The notes beneath the pieces are model-generated. The model worked only from the letters and a program-made list of their open reading frames with translations. It ran no database searches and was not told the DNA's origin. The translations under genes and the position numbers were made by a program. DNA of 64,000 nt from Formicarius rufipectus (taxonomy: Eukaryota; Chordata; Aves; Passeriformes; Formicariidae): contig VXAU01002494.1 in NCBI GenBank assembly GCA_013399695.1, positions 61,942 to 125,941 on the forward strand, written 5' to 3'. Below, in pieces: positions 49,301 to 60,900 of this stretch. The number at the start of each line of letters is the position of its first letter. The stretch's first letter is position 1.

Positions 49301-51448
49301 ACCCACAATAAGACACCATAATGTAGATAAATGTTAAATGTAACTTTAATATTTTGTGTTTCTTTCCTGCTGCATCTCTCACCTTGGCTTATGTTTGTTT
49401 GGAGCATTTTTAATAACCAGTTTCCCTACAGCTAACAGTAAGGAATAAAGAAGCTGCAAAGATGCTCAGAGGAGATATTTGAAATCCTCCACAGCAATAT
49501 ACAGGTACTCTAAAACCGCTCACAGCACTCAGGCTTTTACCAGGAGGCATGTTTTAACAGGAGAGATGCACAGCAGTTCATCTTCTTCAAAAGCAGGGAA
49601 AGGAGAGAAGGAACACCAAGTTCTGTGAGCGCTTTGTGACATCCTCAATATATGTAATCTACAAGTTAATGAGAAAAAAAAATAAAAAAACATTGCTGTA
49701 AGTCCTGAAGTGCAATGCAGTACTTCTTGCTCTCCAAGAATTAATGCTAACATGCACAGAACAACACAAGCAGAAAGACATTTCATAGTTTGGCTGTCTG
49801 CCTGAGTGTTACTATGCTGAAAGAAACCATCTATTATGAGTATATATACTCATTGTGGTGACTATACACTCTCTGGTCAAAGGGATAGAGAAGCCCTGAC
49901 ACACCACCTGAAAAACAACATTATATGTCCTAAGTGCAAGCCTGTCATAAGGGTGTCTTCAGTCACTAGAAGCCTGGAATGAAAGAAATTTTGCATCCCT
50001 GGACAGTGGAGCAGCTCATCAGAAGCTTCTGTTCATAGAACAAGCCTGGTGCCTAGCAGTAGAGCACCTGGGGAATCTTACTGTGCCAGTTTAAGATGCT
50101 GCTATCTGTCCTACCTCTCCATGGGAAGAATGCACTGGACAGGCAAGCTCAACAGCAACCTCAGCAGCCACCACGAGTCACAGCATCTCAGTCTGTACAA
50201 AAAGACAAGAAAGAGATTTTAACAAGGGCAACAGATTTTGAACCACAATAACTACTGAAGACACAGATTTATTTTTTTTCAGTATCATTCTGCTACTCTG
50301 TATTGGGGACAGCAGCTCTGATAGGAGTCAATCCTCAGGGAGACAGGAGAAACTTACACTGTTTTTGCCAAACGCATGGCTCCCCTGGCACACTGTCGTC
50401 TAAATTCATTAAACACTGCTGTGACTCAATTAGCAATTTAGCCCATAAAATTTGAGAGATCATTTTATCTGCAGCATGGCTGTGAGGGGCAGTAGATCTG
50501 CTCCTGACTCCAAATAACAGGAACAAAATTATGCTTTTGATTTACTTTTCCCTTTTTTTCTCCTTTATTCCAGAATAGCCTGAGAATAAAGAAGAAAGCA
50601 GCAACTTTAGCTCGCTATCAGAGGGTATGTCAGATCAAGCAGCTTTTGAGGGAAACAGAATGACAGCTGAGACACCAAGAATTCCCTGGCCTGGGTCATT
50701 CAGGTCCCTTTACATTGATTTCACTGTTTTTCTTGTTTATCTTCATACATCATAGAAATGCAGACATTTGAAGTTCCATGATTCTTAATTATAGAAGAAT
50801 TCCTAATTTTAGTGGGGCAACATACCATTCACAGTGTTCGAGGCATTTAAAAGGAAACTGTATTCATTGGGCATGTTATGTAACAGAGCTAGAAGCGGAG
50901 TGAGGCGGGGGGGGGGGGAACCCACAACTTCATGATGAGTTTAAAAGTTTCTAAGCAAGTTGAAATAGTAGCAAGCGAAGGGAGGCGGTGAGAAACTTCT
51001 GGCTGGAACTCTCAAAACCTGGTTACAGGACAAAAGGGGCCATACTACATATGAAGTTAAGATTCCATTGCTAGTTGAATACCTTGACAAACTAGTTTTA
51101 AATTTACTAGTTATTGTTAGTTATTACAACAACTGCAATAATGCTAACAGTCATAGTCCATGATAATACAGAAACAGCACAGAGTGAAAACTGTTATATA
51201 CAAAAAAAATCCCCTATCTGCACCCTTTCTAAGTGTACTATATTCACACTTCTAGCGTCCATCTGTTTGGTTGCTGCACAAATTTTTAGTTTTACAAACA
51301 GTTGCTTGCTATTACTATACAAAGTGAAGTCAAATGATCCCATGGTCACATGGACCATCATAGCTAGAATCAACCTGGCTAGGGTAAGCCCACAGAGTCA
51401 CTTGCACCACTATGTCCATAGAAACCTGCAGCCTTGGACTGGGAAAGA
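46336..51448. other. Unique sequence, no gene recognised
   Basis: AT-rich with chance frames up to 112 codons. A 12-base G run (50907-50918) lies in a small GC-rich patch. No transposon ends or RNA genes recognised. Confidence 0.55.
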
Positions 51449-52205
51449 ACAGTAATCACAGAGTCATTTAGACAGGCAAATACTCCTGAAGTCTTTGAGT
51501 CTGATCTTTGACTGATCACCACTTTGTCAACTAGATAATGCCACTGAGTGCCACATCCAGTCATTTCTTGAACACATTCAGGGATGGTAACTCCACCATC
51601 TCCCTGGGCAGCCTATTCCAATGCCTGACAACCCTTTCAGTGAAGAAATTCCTCATGATGTCCAGTCTGAAACTTCTCTGATGCTGTTTGAGGCTACATC
51701 TTCTTGTCCTGTAATTAATTGCATAAGAGCAGAGACTGAGCCCCACTGGCTACAACCTTCTTTCAGGTAGCTGTAGAGAGTGATAGTCACCTATGACCCC
51801 ATTGGTCCAGCCTGTCCACATCCCTCTGCAGAACTTTACCGTTCTCCAACAGACCATGACCATCCATTCAAATAGCAGTAGCATGTCTTCAGCTGTATGT
51901 GTACAACTCAATGTTCTGCATCCAGTTACCACATTAAGGCTGAATTATATTTTATAACAACAGAATGTCTTGAACTTCATACCTCAGAAATGCCACTCAC
52001 CCAACCTGGTGTTGTCTGCAAACTTACTGAGGGTACAATTAAGCCCTTGTCCAGACAATCAATAAAGATATTAAAGAGGACTGAGCCTAATGCAGAGTCC
52101 TGTGGGACACCTCTAGTGACCAGCCACCCACTGAATGTGGCACAATTTACCACCACTCTCCAGGCCCAGCCATCCAGCCAGTTTTTAACCCTATTCACTG
52201 AGCTG
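51449..52205 (-). mobile_element. CR1 retrotransposon copy with internal deletion and foreign insert
   Basis: On the minus strand, from 52205 down, one reads the CR1 reverse transcriptase motif TRGVPQDSALGSVLFNIF (active copies: GVPQGSVLGPVLFNIF) and then, on the far side of an insert, the C-terminal part with FFTERVVRHWNRLPREMVE (51561-51746). The degenerate 3' end stops at about 51449 with the typical CTAAATGACTCTGTGATTA. The distance between the motifs is several hundred bases too short, with the break near 51790-51810, so an internal part was lost. A 146-bp segment unrelated to CR1 sits at 51853-51998. Several stops and shifts make it a dead copy. The 175-codon plus-strand frame (51897-52424) is antisense and spurious. 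Confidence 0.9.
51853..51998 (+). repeat. 146-bp segment copied from or related to 57396-57545, inserted in CR1
   Basis: Aligning by eye with 57396-57545 gives five substitutions and one 4-base gap, about 97% identity, in the same orientation. The segment starts at ACCATGACCATCCATTC and ends at GCCACTC. On both sides CR1 sequence resumes (CTCTGCAGAAC...CTCCAACAG before, ACCCAACCTGGTGTTGTCTGC after). It replaces about a dozen CR1 bases. The final CACTC also occurs in CR1 at this place, so it could be junction microhomology. No target duplication, poly(A) tail or inverted ends are seen. Confidence 0.85.
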
Positions 52206-54174
52206 AGTTCTCATCAAATCTGGTCCATTGAATGTGACCCTTTAAAAGCTAAGAGACATCAGATTCTCTTGCAGAAAGTGCCAAAAGTGTTACAGCCAAT
52301 GACAAACTTCAGAGAAGGTGGGTCTGTCTGCAGTAGCAACTGGTGTTCTCAGTGGCTTATTAAGACAATTCCACTCAAAGTAGAGTTCTCAGATAACTTA
52401 TGGCAGGTCAAACTTCACTTTTAGCAACTATTCATGGCAGCTGTAGATAAGTGCATGTAGCAGTATCAATGTTTGGATTAAGGCCACTTTTGCAAGCCCA
52501 AATTCCATTCATATCCTGAAGAGAGGAAGAATCTACTTGTACTTTGCCACTTTATGCTGCTGGGGGAAGCCACCAGAAATTCCTAAGAGAAAGTACTTCT
52601 GCTTATTGCAAGGTATAAGGACATGCCCAAGGACCTGGAACAAGTTGCTCCTCTCTGAAGGAATTAGTAAGAGCTGGAGGACATATCAGAAGACCTGATT
52701 TCAGCAGTCACAATATAGAGTTGCTTCTGGTTTTTGGTCTGGCTTGACAAAGTACACCTTCATGTCCTTGAAAGCTTTTATGAAGTGAGCAGAACCTCCT
52801 CCTCACACCTAATAAGTGTGATACTCAGTATTGTGACATTTGAACACTATTTTCACAGAGGACATGGTTTGCTGTTGAAAGAATTCTGCATTTTGGCATG
52901 TCTGTACTGCATCTTTATATCCCCATATCTTCTAATTAGTCTGTAAAATCCTGTTGAAAGCTTAGCTCTAAATGAATTACACTTTCCAGGGTAAATTGGG
53001 GTTTAAAGACTCCCAGTTGCCAGTAGGAAGACTTGAAGTTGAGCAACTCTAATGGGAATGACTGTGACCCAAGTTCTCCCAGGTAATTCTGAGCCCTACT
53101 CAGATTTTAAATTTTCCTATTCCCCACCAGCTCTTGCAGATAATTTTAAGGTTCTCTTACAGTCACAACACTTTTTTTACACTACTAATCTATAAAACAC
53201 TATAAAGGAGAAATAGACTGAATTTTAAAAGTGATTAACACAAAGAACCAAGTATGTGGTTGATTTAACAATTTCCTCCTAAGTTCCCCTGATAATATAT
53301 GACTGAAATTTAACAAAAGAAAAAAAATTAGTCATTTTTAAGAAAATGTCCCTTGCCCTTCACCACAGGAATAGCAAAACTCATCTGTCTCCTCAGGATT
53401 TTGTAGTTCTCTCAGAGCCAAAGGTTTCTTAAATTGCCAGGCAGTATAAGATCTAAACCTCTTTCCAAGCAAGGGACCTAAATAATTCTATTTTATAAGC
53501 TATGAAACCCTAACAGTATGTCCTGATCTCATCTGCCCACAACTTTAAGGTGACTGAAACCTTAAAAAATTAGCCTTCTCTGATTCCCATACACAAGTGA
53601 TTTCACAGTTCAAGAAAAGAAGGGATGTGTGTTGACTGCATTAGGTAAAGAGAGAAGACAATAAGATCAAGGTTAAAATGTGTGTCAATAGAAGGCAACT
53701 AATTATTTTTGAAACAACTGTTGTTCTTCTTTATTGGAATTTCTGGCAATACCATTTTCTGAAGAATTACAAAGGACAGCAAAACTAATCCAAATCTTAT
53801 TGCTCTGAGATAATCTAGCTCCCATTCATTTCCAAAGCTTTGCACATCAATCCTACAATACCTCCTGTCTCCTCAAGGAGGTCAGTATACCCTGAGATTC
53901 TTTTGAAGGCATCAGTCTTCACTACCAGAATGAGCTAAAACCTGTAAAATGGAGTTGATGTCAAGTAGCATCCAATCCAGCCTGTTGTAACAGAACCATT
54001 CCTCAGGCTTACCTCCTTTAGATGTATCATCTCCTTCCCATGAAGACAGAACACATCTTGCACAACCAGTTTATTGGCCTTTCACATCCTAAAAGGTCAG
54101 CAAAACCTTCTACAAGACCTAGGGTAAAATCATACGGCACACTTAAGGAAAAAACCCAAATTAGTTCAAGATAC
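52206..54174. other. Unique sequence, no gene recognised
   Basis: No transposon or exon recognised. The first 50 bases could still be highly decayed CR1. Confidence 0.5.
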
Positions 54175-54180
54175 TGAATA

Positions 54181-54460
54181 TGTAGAGGACGGCTGGGCTG
54201 CAGACTGCCTTGACCTTGAGCAGATACAGCTGTAACCTTGTAGAAGGCATGTAAATATCAAGAAGGAAGGGAAAGCAGAAAAAGAGGGACATTGACTATG
54301 TATCAGAAGATGAGCTAAGGTGCATGAACAAGAACACATAACCAATGGAATATAGCTTATATGCACGTGGACAGGAGAAAAAGACTATAGAAGATAAGCC
54401 TGCTGTTAATAAAGGGTCTTCCTTGCCAAAGGTCTGCATGAGCATTTTCAGTCTGCCGCA
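54181..54460 (+). mobile_element. ERVK-like solo LTR, target duplication TGAATA
   Basis: A 280-bp block TGTAGAGGAC...TCTGCCGCA is flanked by the perfect 6-bp repeat TGAATA (54175-54180 and 54461-54466). On the plus strand a weak TATA-like word (ACTATAGA, about 54384-54391) precedes AATAAA (54408-54413), leaving about 50 bases to the 3' end. Size, 6-bp duplication and short R agree with class II (ERVK or alpharetrovirus-like) LTRs. It is not alike enough to the LTRs at 43679 or 45975 to call it the same family. No internal genes remain. Confidence 0.85.
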
Positions 54461-54466
54461 TGAATA

Positions 54467-55093
54467 TATCCATTTCTAATCATCTATTGATAAATCATAG
54501 CAATATTAAAGAGACATGGCATACAGATATTTTATTTGAGCCATCATCAGTAGTGAAAGACATAGTGATTCTTTTGTTTTCAAAGCTTACAGACCAAATT
54601 ACCATACTGTCAGCTTCATTTTAACCTGTACTGGAATGACTATTTTAAGAAGGCAAAAAGCTAAATTTAATGTAAATTGACAGACCCCTGCTAAATTTTG
54701 ACAGCAAGGAATCCAGTGCCAAAACTCAATGAATTTGCTCAAGTCACCGAGCTGACAACTTCTCAAGTCACCTTTCAGGAGATCAGCAAACAGGCAATGA
54801 CAGAGTGCCAGAAGACCAGGAGCAGCAAGAGACAAATGAGGCTGTAAAACCTGTCAAGCCAATCTTAGGCACAAAAAATAAAGCTCAACTTCATGTCCTT
54901 GGCATCATGAATGTCTTGTTATTCAAGAAATCAGAAATAGGTTCTTGCTCTTGATCATATCCACTCCATTAGTACAACCACCAACTGATTATCTCCTCTC
55001 TACCTCAGAAGTAAACAAACTAATTCTGATTCTTATAAAGTAATTTTAAATCCTGCTAAATAAAGCATTAAACATTTATTCTTACTGTGTAAC
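54467..55093. other. Unique sequence, nothing recognised
   Basis: AT-rich and without recognisable repeats. The 78-codon minus frame at 54599-54835 has no known motif. Confidence 0.5.
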
Positions 55094-55614
55094 TGTCAGG
55101 GGGCTGCCCCTAATACAATGGTGAGCTAGAAGTAGCCACAAAGGAGGTTAGGGAGTAAGCCCATCAAGAGGGTTCAGCACCACAGCACTGGAGCTGGGTG
55201 AGGAGAGTGGAGTGGTGATAGCAACATATCTTCTCAACAGTCCAGTGATTTTCAGGCAGATTGTGGCCATTTATCCCTGGCCAAAAGGACCAAGTCAGGT
55301 CCAAGGTCTGTTCACAGAACAAACCACAATCCAAGACCAGACCTAGGACCACCTACACCTACAACGTGGTACAAGGATTTGATCCCTGAGTTTGAGCTTT
55401 AAATGAAGCTCCTACACTCACATGCAGAGAATGTGGCCAGGGGTCCCAAATGAGGCTGGGCAGAGCCATTAAGGTGTGCTAGTGGCAAGGTGTGAGGGCA
55501 AACAGAAATTTCAGAAACACCTCAGCAAAGCTGAGCCTTCTCCACAAGAACTCTGGGCTTCTTTCACATGACCAAGTTGCAATAAATTCCTGATTGACAA
55601 AGTAAGTCCTGACA
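55094..55614. mobile_element. Possible old LTR or DNA element with 7-bp inverted ends
   Basis: The block begins TGTCAGG and ends CCTGACA, a perfect 7-bp inverted repeat. It is GC-richer than its surroundings and holds an AATAAA on the plus strand about 30 bases before the right end. TG...CA ends plus AATAAA would fit an LTR. The flanking bases (GTAAC and AAATT) are not direct repeats, so the insertion is unproven, and no second copy is in the window. Confidence 0.25.
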
Positions 55615-56254
55615 AAATTTTTCTGTTCAAAATATGATCCTTTCAGGTATTAGCAGCTAAGAGAAGGATGTTAGCTAATTGGTGCAAATGAGCCAAAGCA
55701 AGTATGTACTGATACACTGTGCTTAAATCCAGTTGGCCATCTCCTCCTTGAGACAGGTCACCCAGATCCAGTTCCAGGCTCTTCTAGATGAACCTGCACA
55801 CCCCAGAAAGAGAAGCCCTGGGTCAGCACCAGTGTGGAGCAGCATTCGCCCCCAAGAAAGCAGAAGGAGACAGTTAATGAGTAATTTTAACCTACACTTT
55901 TAATGAGTAACTGTCACCTAAATATTCCAGAATATCCCAAGGCTGTACAGATTTCTCCACCACCTGCACTAATTCACAGCAGTGTTCAGTGAAACAGACA
56001 CATCTTTGCCTCTCTCAAGTTTTCTTTGGGTTAACTTATGCCCCAAAGTGGATGGGAAGAATGTCAAGGCACTGAATTTATCTTAGACTGGGGACATTTC
56101 TGCTCAGCTCTTCCACAGTCCATTACATGCAAATAACAAATACGATGTCACCTGCCATCAGTGACTGCACAGTCACTACATTCCACCAAGGGGTTGAAGA
56201 TTGTCACCACTCTCTGTGGTGAATCTTGTGAGTTTACCCTTCTCTGCATTTCAG
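55615..56254. other. Unique sequence, nothing recognised
   Basis: No repeat or exon seen other than the acceptor-like tract at its right end, which is described with the next feature. Confidence 0.5.
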
Positions 56255-56467
56255 GAAATGCCAGGGTACCAGCCCTTCAGACTGCTTGAAACAGATGAAG
56301 AGGACTCTGCTTGCAGTAGGTTAGGGAACACTGGCACAACATGCTTTGCTGGCAGGACTCTGGAGACAGTAACCTCTGATGGAAGAAGGGTTATAAGGAG
56401 AACAGGCACAGAAGAAAAACCTCCTTCAGGCAAGCTTCAGAAGAGGCCCTTTTCATCTCAGTTCTAA
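56255..56467 (+). other. Candidate terminal exon of unknown gene
   Basis: A pyrimidine-rich tract (TTTACCCTTCTCTGCATTTCAG, written in part as TTCTCTGCATTTCAG) ends at 56254. The frame that follows is open for 70 codons and closes at TAA (56465-56467). The peptide begins EMPGYQPFRLLETDEEDSAC and is rich in charged and Ser/Thr residues. It ends in QKRPFSSQF. An AATAAA lies downstream near 56815. I recognise no family, and no partner exon was found upstream. Open frames of this length occur by chance in this window, so this remains a hint only. The antisense 60-codon frame at 56251-56433 is a shadow. Confidence 0.22.
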
Positions 56468-57395
56468 AAGAAGAGAGAAATTTCACTTCTGATTGAAGAC
56501 TGATGTTATTCTTTAGCATCTACTGACCTCTGAGAAAAATGAAAACTGACTAGAAATCAAGAGCTGGGCACTGACTTGAAGTTAATGAAGTCAGTTTATT
56601 ATAGATCCTGTTACAAGTGAAAATAACTGAATGTATATCATGAAAGTCAGGGATAATTTTTGTTCTGGTCCTGGTCATCACTTCTAGAGATAACAGCAAA
56701 ATTAGTGGTCAAGGAAATGAATTGTGTATAGTGATTTATATACAGCCCTGGGTAATATCAGAAAAATCAGTGAAATCAGCTCCAGATATTTCTGCTCCTT
56801 AGATATATTATTTTAAATAAATGTTGGGCAAAACCTAATTTTTATTATAACTGAAATAGGCCTGAGTGAAAATGCTTTTCCAGGGGTGTAAACCTGGGGG
56901 AAAAAAAATTAGAAAAAAATGTTTAAAAAAAGCTGCAAAATGAAATGAATGCATTGTTATGTACAAAGTGAGGGAAAAAGTCTAAACAACATAACAGTTT
57001 TCATCATTAAGGATTTGTTAGAGAATTAACTATATCCCTCCCTTAATAGGTTAAAGTGCCTGAAGGAAACAGTGTCATACTGAAGGGAAAAAATCAGGGC
57101 AAAAAAATCCAAACATTGTATGTATAGAAATGATAAAAACCTAAGGGCCTCCAAGTCAGACAAGTGGTTTACAAGTGCCATAAAGAAGTGTTTCTGCTCT
57201 TTCCACTTCCAGGTGGAAGCTGTTGTGAGTGGAATGTGATCCATCAATGCAGGGCAGTGAAGAGAAACCGGAGTGAGAAGCATCTGCTAAGTTAACTCCT
57301 TTCCATTATTTTGCCATCCCAACATCTTTACCCTCGTCCAGCCACTCTTCCAAATAATCATCCTACACAAGTTTTCTAAGATGCGTAATCACAAA

Positions 57396-57545
57396 ACCAT
57401 GACCATCCATTCGAATAGCAGTAGCATGTCTTCAGCTGTATGTGTACAACTCAATGTTCTGCATCCAGTTACCACATTAAGGCTGAACTATATTTTATAA
57501 GAAACAACAGAATGTCCTGAACTTCATACCTGAAAAATGCCACTC
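57396..57545 (+). repeat. 150-bp segment, probable source of the insert at 51853-51998
   Basis: About 97% identical to 51853-51998 with four extra bases (GAAA) near 57501. Here the flanks are ordinary unique sequence with no transposon ends, so this is the likelier original location. Confidence 0.8.
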
Positions 57546-60518
57546 TATTAAACTCAGGAATGTCCTCCTAACTCACTGAACATGTCTTCAAAAATTATAC
57601 TAAGAACCAGAAAAGCTGCTTAGAGGTTTTGATATTTATAGAGATGCTGACACATGACCTTAGACCTTTTCTCAGCCAGCTCCAGGAAACTATTTGGCTT
57701 CTCGTTTTGTGCCTTACTCAAGGCAAAGTGCTCATCATCGTCACTCATCATCATGCAAAAGACCAAGCCAAAAGCTTTTATGCCAAGAAGCAAGACTGCT
57801 GCTGCCAGTGAAGAGTCTCAAGTCACGAGTTATTCATTGTCCTAAAGAGCTTATCCTGCACAGTCATTATCAGCCTGCACTATAGATATCTGCAGGAAGA
57901 ACTCGCATTTCATCTGTCGAGCAAAAAGCACAGCAAGTAGCAGAGTAAAAGACAAATAATGGGCATTCAAAGGACCTGACATAATAAGTGAGCAAAAAAA
58001 TGCATGTTCCCAATGTTGTGGGAGAAGTGGGCAAGAACTGCAAGAATACCTCCTGATTTCACTGCGTTTCTAACTAGTTTAACTGACAGTAATGGCAATG
58101 GGAAAGCAATACTTCAGTGTAGCCAGGCAACCCTCACCCAGGGTCAGCAGTGAGGACTATGCAAATACTCAGGGCACTTTAACATCATCACCCCTTCTGT
58201 TGGGGAAAGTAAAATGGAGATCAAAGGCATATTAAATAAATAAATCACTGCAATAAGAGAAACAACAATTTTCACTACTGCTACCAGATTCAAACATTAT
58301 GTGCAAACATATCTTACCAGACTTTAAAATAAATCTTCATATGTGGGAGCTAGAAATCACATACACATAAATCACTTAGATATCAGTAAGTAAGGAGTAC
58401 TTTCTGAAACAAATACTTTATGATACCCTAAACAGATTTGCATAAAGCAGGCAGGGTGAGTGACTCTCTAGGCTGATAGCATGCTCTGCATTCCCAGCTG
58501 GTTCTGGAGCCATGGGCACTTGGCAATCCTTTCAAATAAAGGCTTCCTAGAGATTTAAATTTTATATGAAAAGTAGCAATCCTCATGCAGGGAGTCTGAC
58601 AAGCAACACAGCTCTCCACAAACAGATACTGCTGACTAATAAGTGTACACTGACTGTTGTGGGTTCCAGTCGCATTGGAAAAGGGAAACTACAACTCAGG
58701 AGCTCTAACTCTGGTGATCCAAAATGCACTTTTGCAACAGAAATCAGCCAAAATGCCTGAGGGTTACTTCTACACCTTTCTTCCCTCCCATGTCCATTAA
58801 CAGGTTGGACAGAACAACAGCAGTGGGGAGAAAAAAAAGTAAAATCACATTACACCGACTCATTAATCCAAACAAAATCACAGTGTGGGAAGAAAAGCAA
58901 ACAGAATTAAGGAACTGAAGGGGAAGTCAGACCTTGCTGCTTATTTTACCCATGCTCTTGCTGTATCACACACTTCTTCCTCCTGCCATGACACTACTCA
59001 CCAGAAAGCAGGTGGCTGAAAGATTCAGTGAGCATCTTACGAAAAGGAGCTCTGTATAGTCAATGACAGAGGTAAAGCAGCGACTATTGGAGCTCTCCAT
59101 GCTTTGGATAACAAGTCTGTCTACAGGAGAGGTCTTTGACAGGAAAAAAACCTCAGAAAAAGGGGAGGGGATGGTAGCTGGGCAGAAACATGCTATTTTT
59201 TTTCAGAGCTTAAAGGTGGGTTGTAAAATTAAAGGACTGTTTTTCTTTTATTCTTTTTTTTTTTTTTTTTAATAATCAGGAAGCAAATTTTACTCAGTTT
59301 AAAGTCATTGCATTTGCTCAGCTCCTGGCATCCAACACTGGTTAAAGGTTCCTGCTGACACTTACGCAGCAGTGTGGTCCTGAACTGTGCTCCATGCACT
59401 AGAGAATTTTTCTGAGGTTCATCACAGATCACCTTTTGCCACAGATGAGTCACATTAATATTCCTCTCCCATACCTTTGGAAAGAGTTACTTGTTTTGGA
59501 GGATCATAATATCAAGAGTTTTGCATCATCTAGCTTGTGTTTCCCACAACTGCCTCATTGTCTTTGGAAGTATTCCTTTCAATATCCCTCAGCCTTCCCT
59601 TTCTGTCACACATCAGCATTTTCTAAAGACCCAAAAATACTTTTTCTCCCATATCTCATACTGAAATATCTACTGTCCATAAATACAGAAAATATGCAAA
59701 AGAAACCACATTGCCATAAGTTTATTCCTATTTTGATATGCTACAAATAATCACTCTGGAATCATTTGCAGCACTGCAAATCTAATTTTCAATTCAGAAG
59801 GACTTTGATTTAGTAGCATAAGACTATAGAAGATGCAGTCATTCTGCAGCTTTGAACTGCTACCTGCAGATACAGTGGAACTGCTAATATTCAACATCAT
59901 TTGCTAAAAGCATACAGCAACTGGAGCATGGTCCATCTGTAATTATAAAGCTTGTCTTGTCAGGGAGAAAAAAGTCATTTGATTCACACATCACTATCCT
60001 CTTACAAAAATTATTCCCCATTCACACATGAATGAAATGGGAATTTTGCCTTAGCTGATAGTGTCCCATTCATAAGCCATAAAGTATCTCCTATCTCTCT
60101 ACCATTAAAAGCCCATCCTTCAGGCCATGCTGTATCTACTTTTTAAAACGGTCTCTTACCTGTACAGTGTTTCAGTTAAACTTCCAATATCAGTGTGTTG
60201 TTCTATAACAAGGAAATAACTACCTAGTGACTGCTACTCCTCTCTCTATATAGAACAAAGATTTCAGTTCATTTATATGATGGAAGATTGTGGACAGCAG
60301 AACACCATGGACATATTCCAAATAGATAAAATTGTTTGGATTACATGCAATAAGTTCCCTTCTACAGGATGGAGGATTATCTCCTAGAAAAAAATTATAA
60401 TCATCCAGGGTAGCAACATATCCAAGCATATAAGTTTCACATGCTGTAGGACTAGTTGCCACAACCATTCTGGCAATGCTAATTTGTCAAGGAACTATAA
60501 AAATATTCTCCATGTCTC
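57546..60518. other. Unique sequence, no gene recognised
   Basis: Only chance frames. A T run lies at 59256-59270 on the plus strand. No transposon ends or RNA genes recognised. Confidence 0.55.
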
Positions 60519-60524
60519 CATATC

Positions 60525-60894
60525 TGTCGTTGTTGAGACAAACATATGACAAAGTATCAAGGAAAGTCAGGCATAGATTCCATAAATAGATTCCATTTAT
60601 TCTTCACACAGCTCCTTTTTCATCTAGTTACTAAGTATACGTGCATTAACATTATTGGTGCTTATTACATATAAACAATCATTAATTGGCCACAGTTCTA
60701 ACCCTCTGTCTCTGTACAACTTCACCCATCTTGTTATTCCTTATCTCATAGTTTTCTGAGTTCTCTCAACACCTGCAAGTTTTTTACAATTCTCTAGCTT
60801 AGGAATGTATCATCATGGGCACACAATTATCTCACCAAGGTCAAATTCTGCTCACCCAGCCAAGGGATCTGCAGGCCTGCCGCAGCTCCCTACA
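60525..60894 (-). mobile_element. ERVK-like solo LTR, copy 2, target duplication CATATC
   Basis: A 370-bp LTR, TGTCGTTG...CTCCCTACA on the plus strand, is flanked by the perfect 6-bp repeat CATATC (60519-60524 and 60895-60900). It matches 45975-46329 along its whole length. On the minus strand the AATAAA signal is at 60596-60601. The TATA box of the first copy is mutated here (CTTTTTCATCTAG on plus). A small duplication of TAGATTCCAT near 60574-60596 explains most of the extra length. No retroviral genes flank it. Confidence 0.88.
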
Positions 60895-60900
60895 CATATC

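Noticed and set aside
51897..52424. 175-codon open frame on the plus strand
   Set aside because: Antisense to CR1 and to the inserted patch; composition follows the repeat, not a gene.
45975..60894. One provirus bounded by the two similar LTRs
   Set aside because: The interval is too long, contains CR1 and another LTR, and each LTR has its own flanking repeat.
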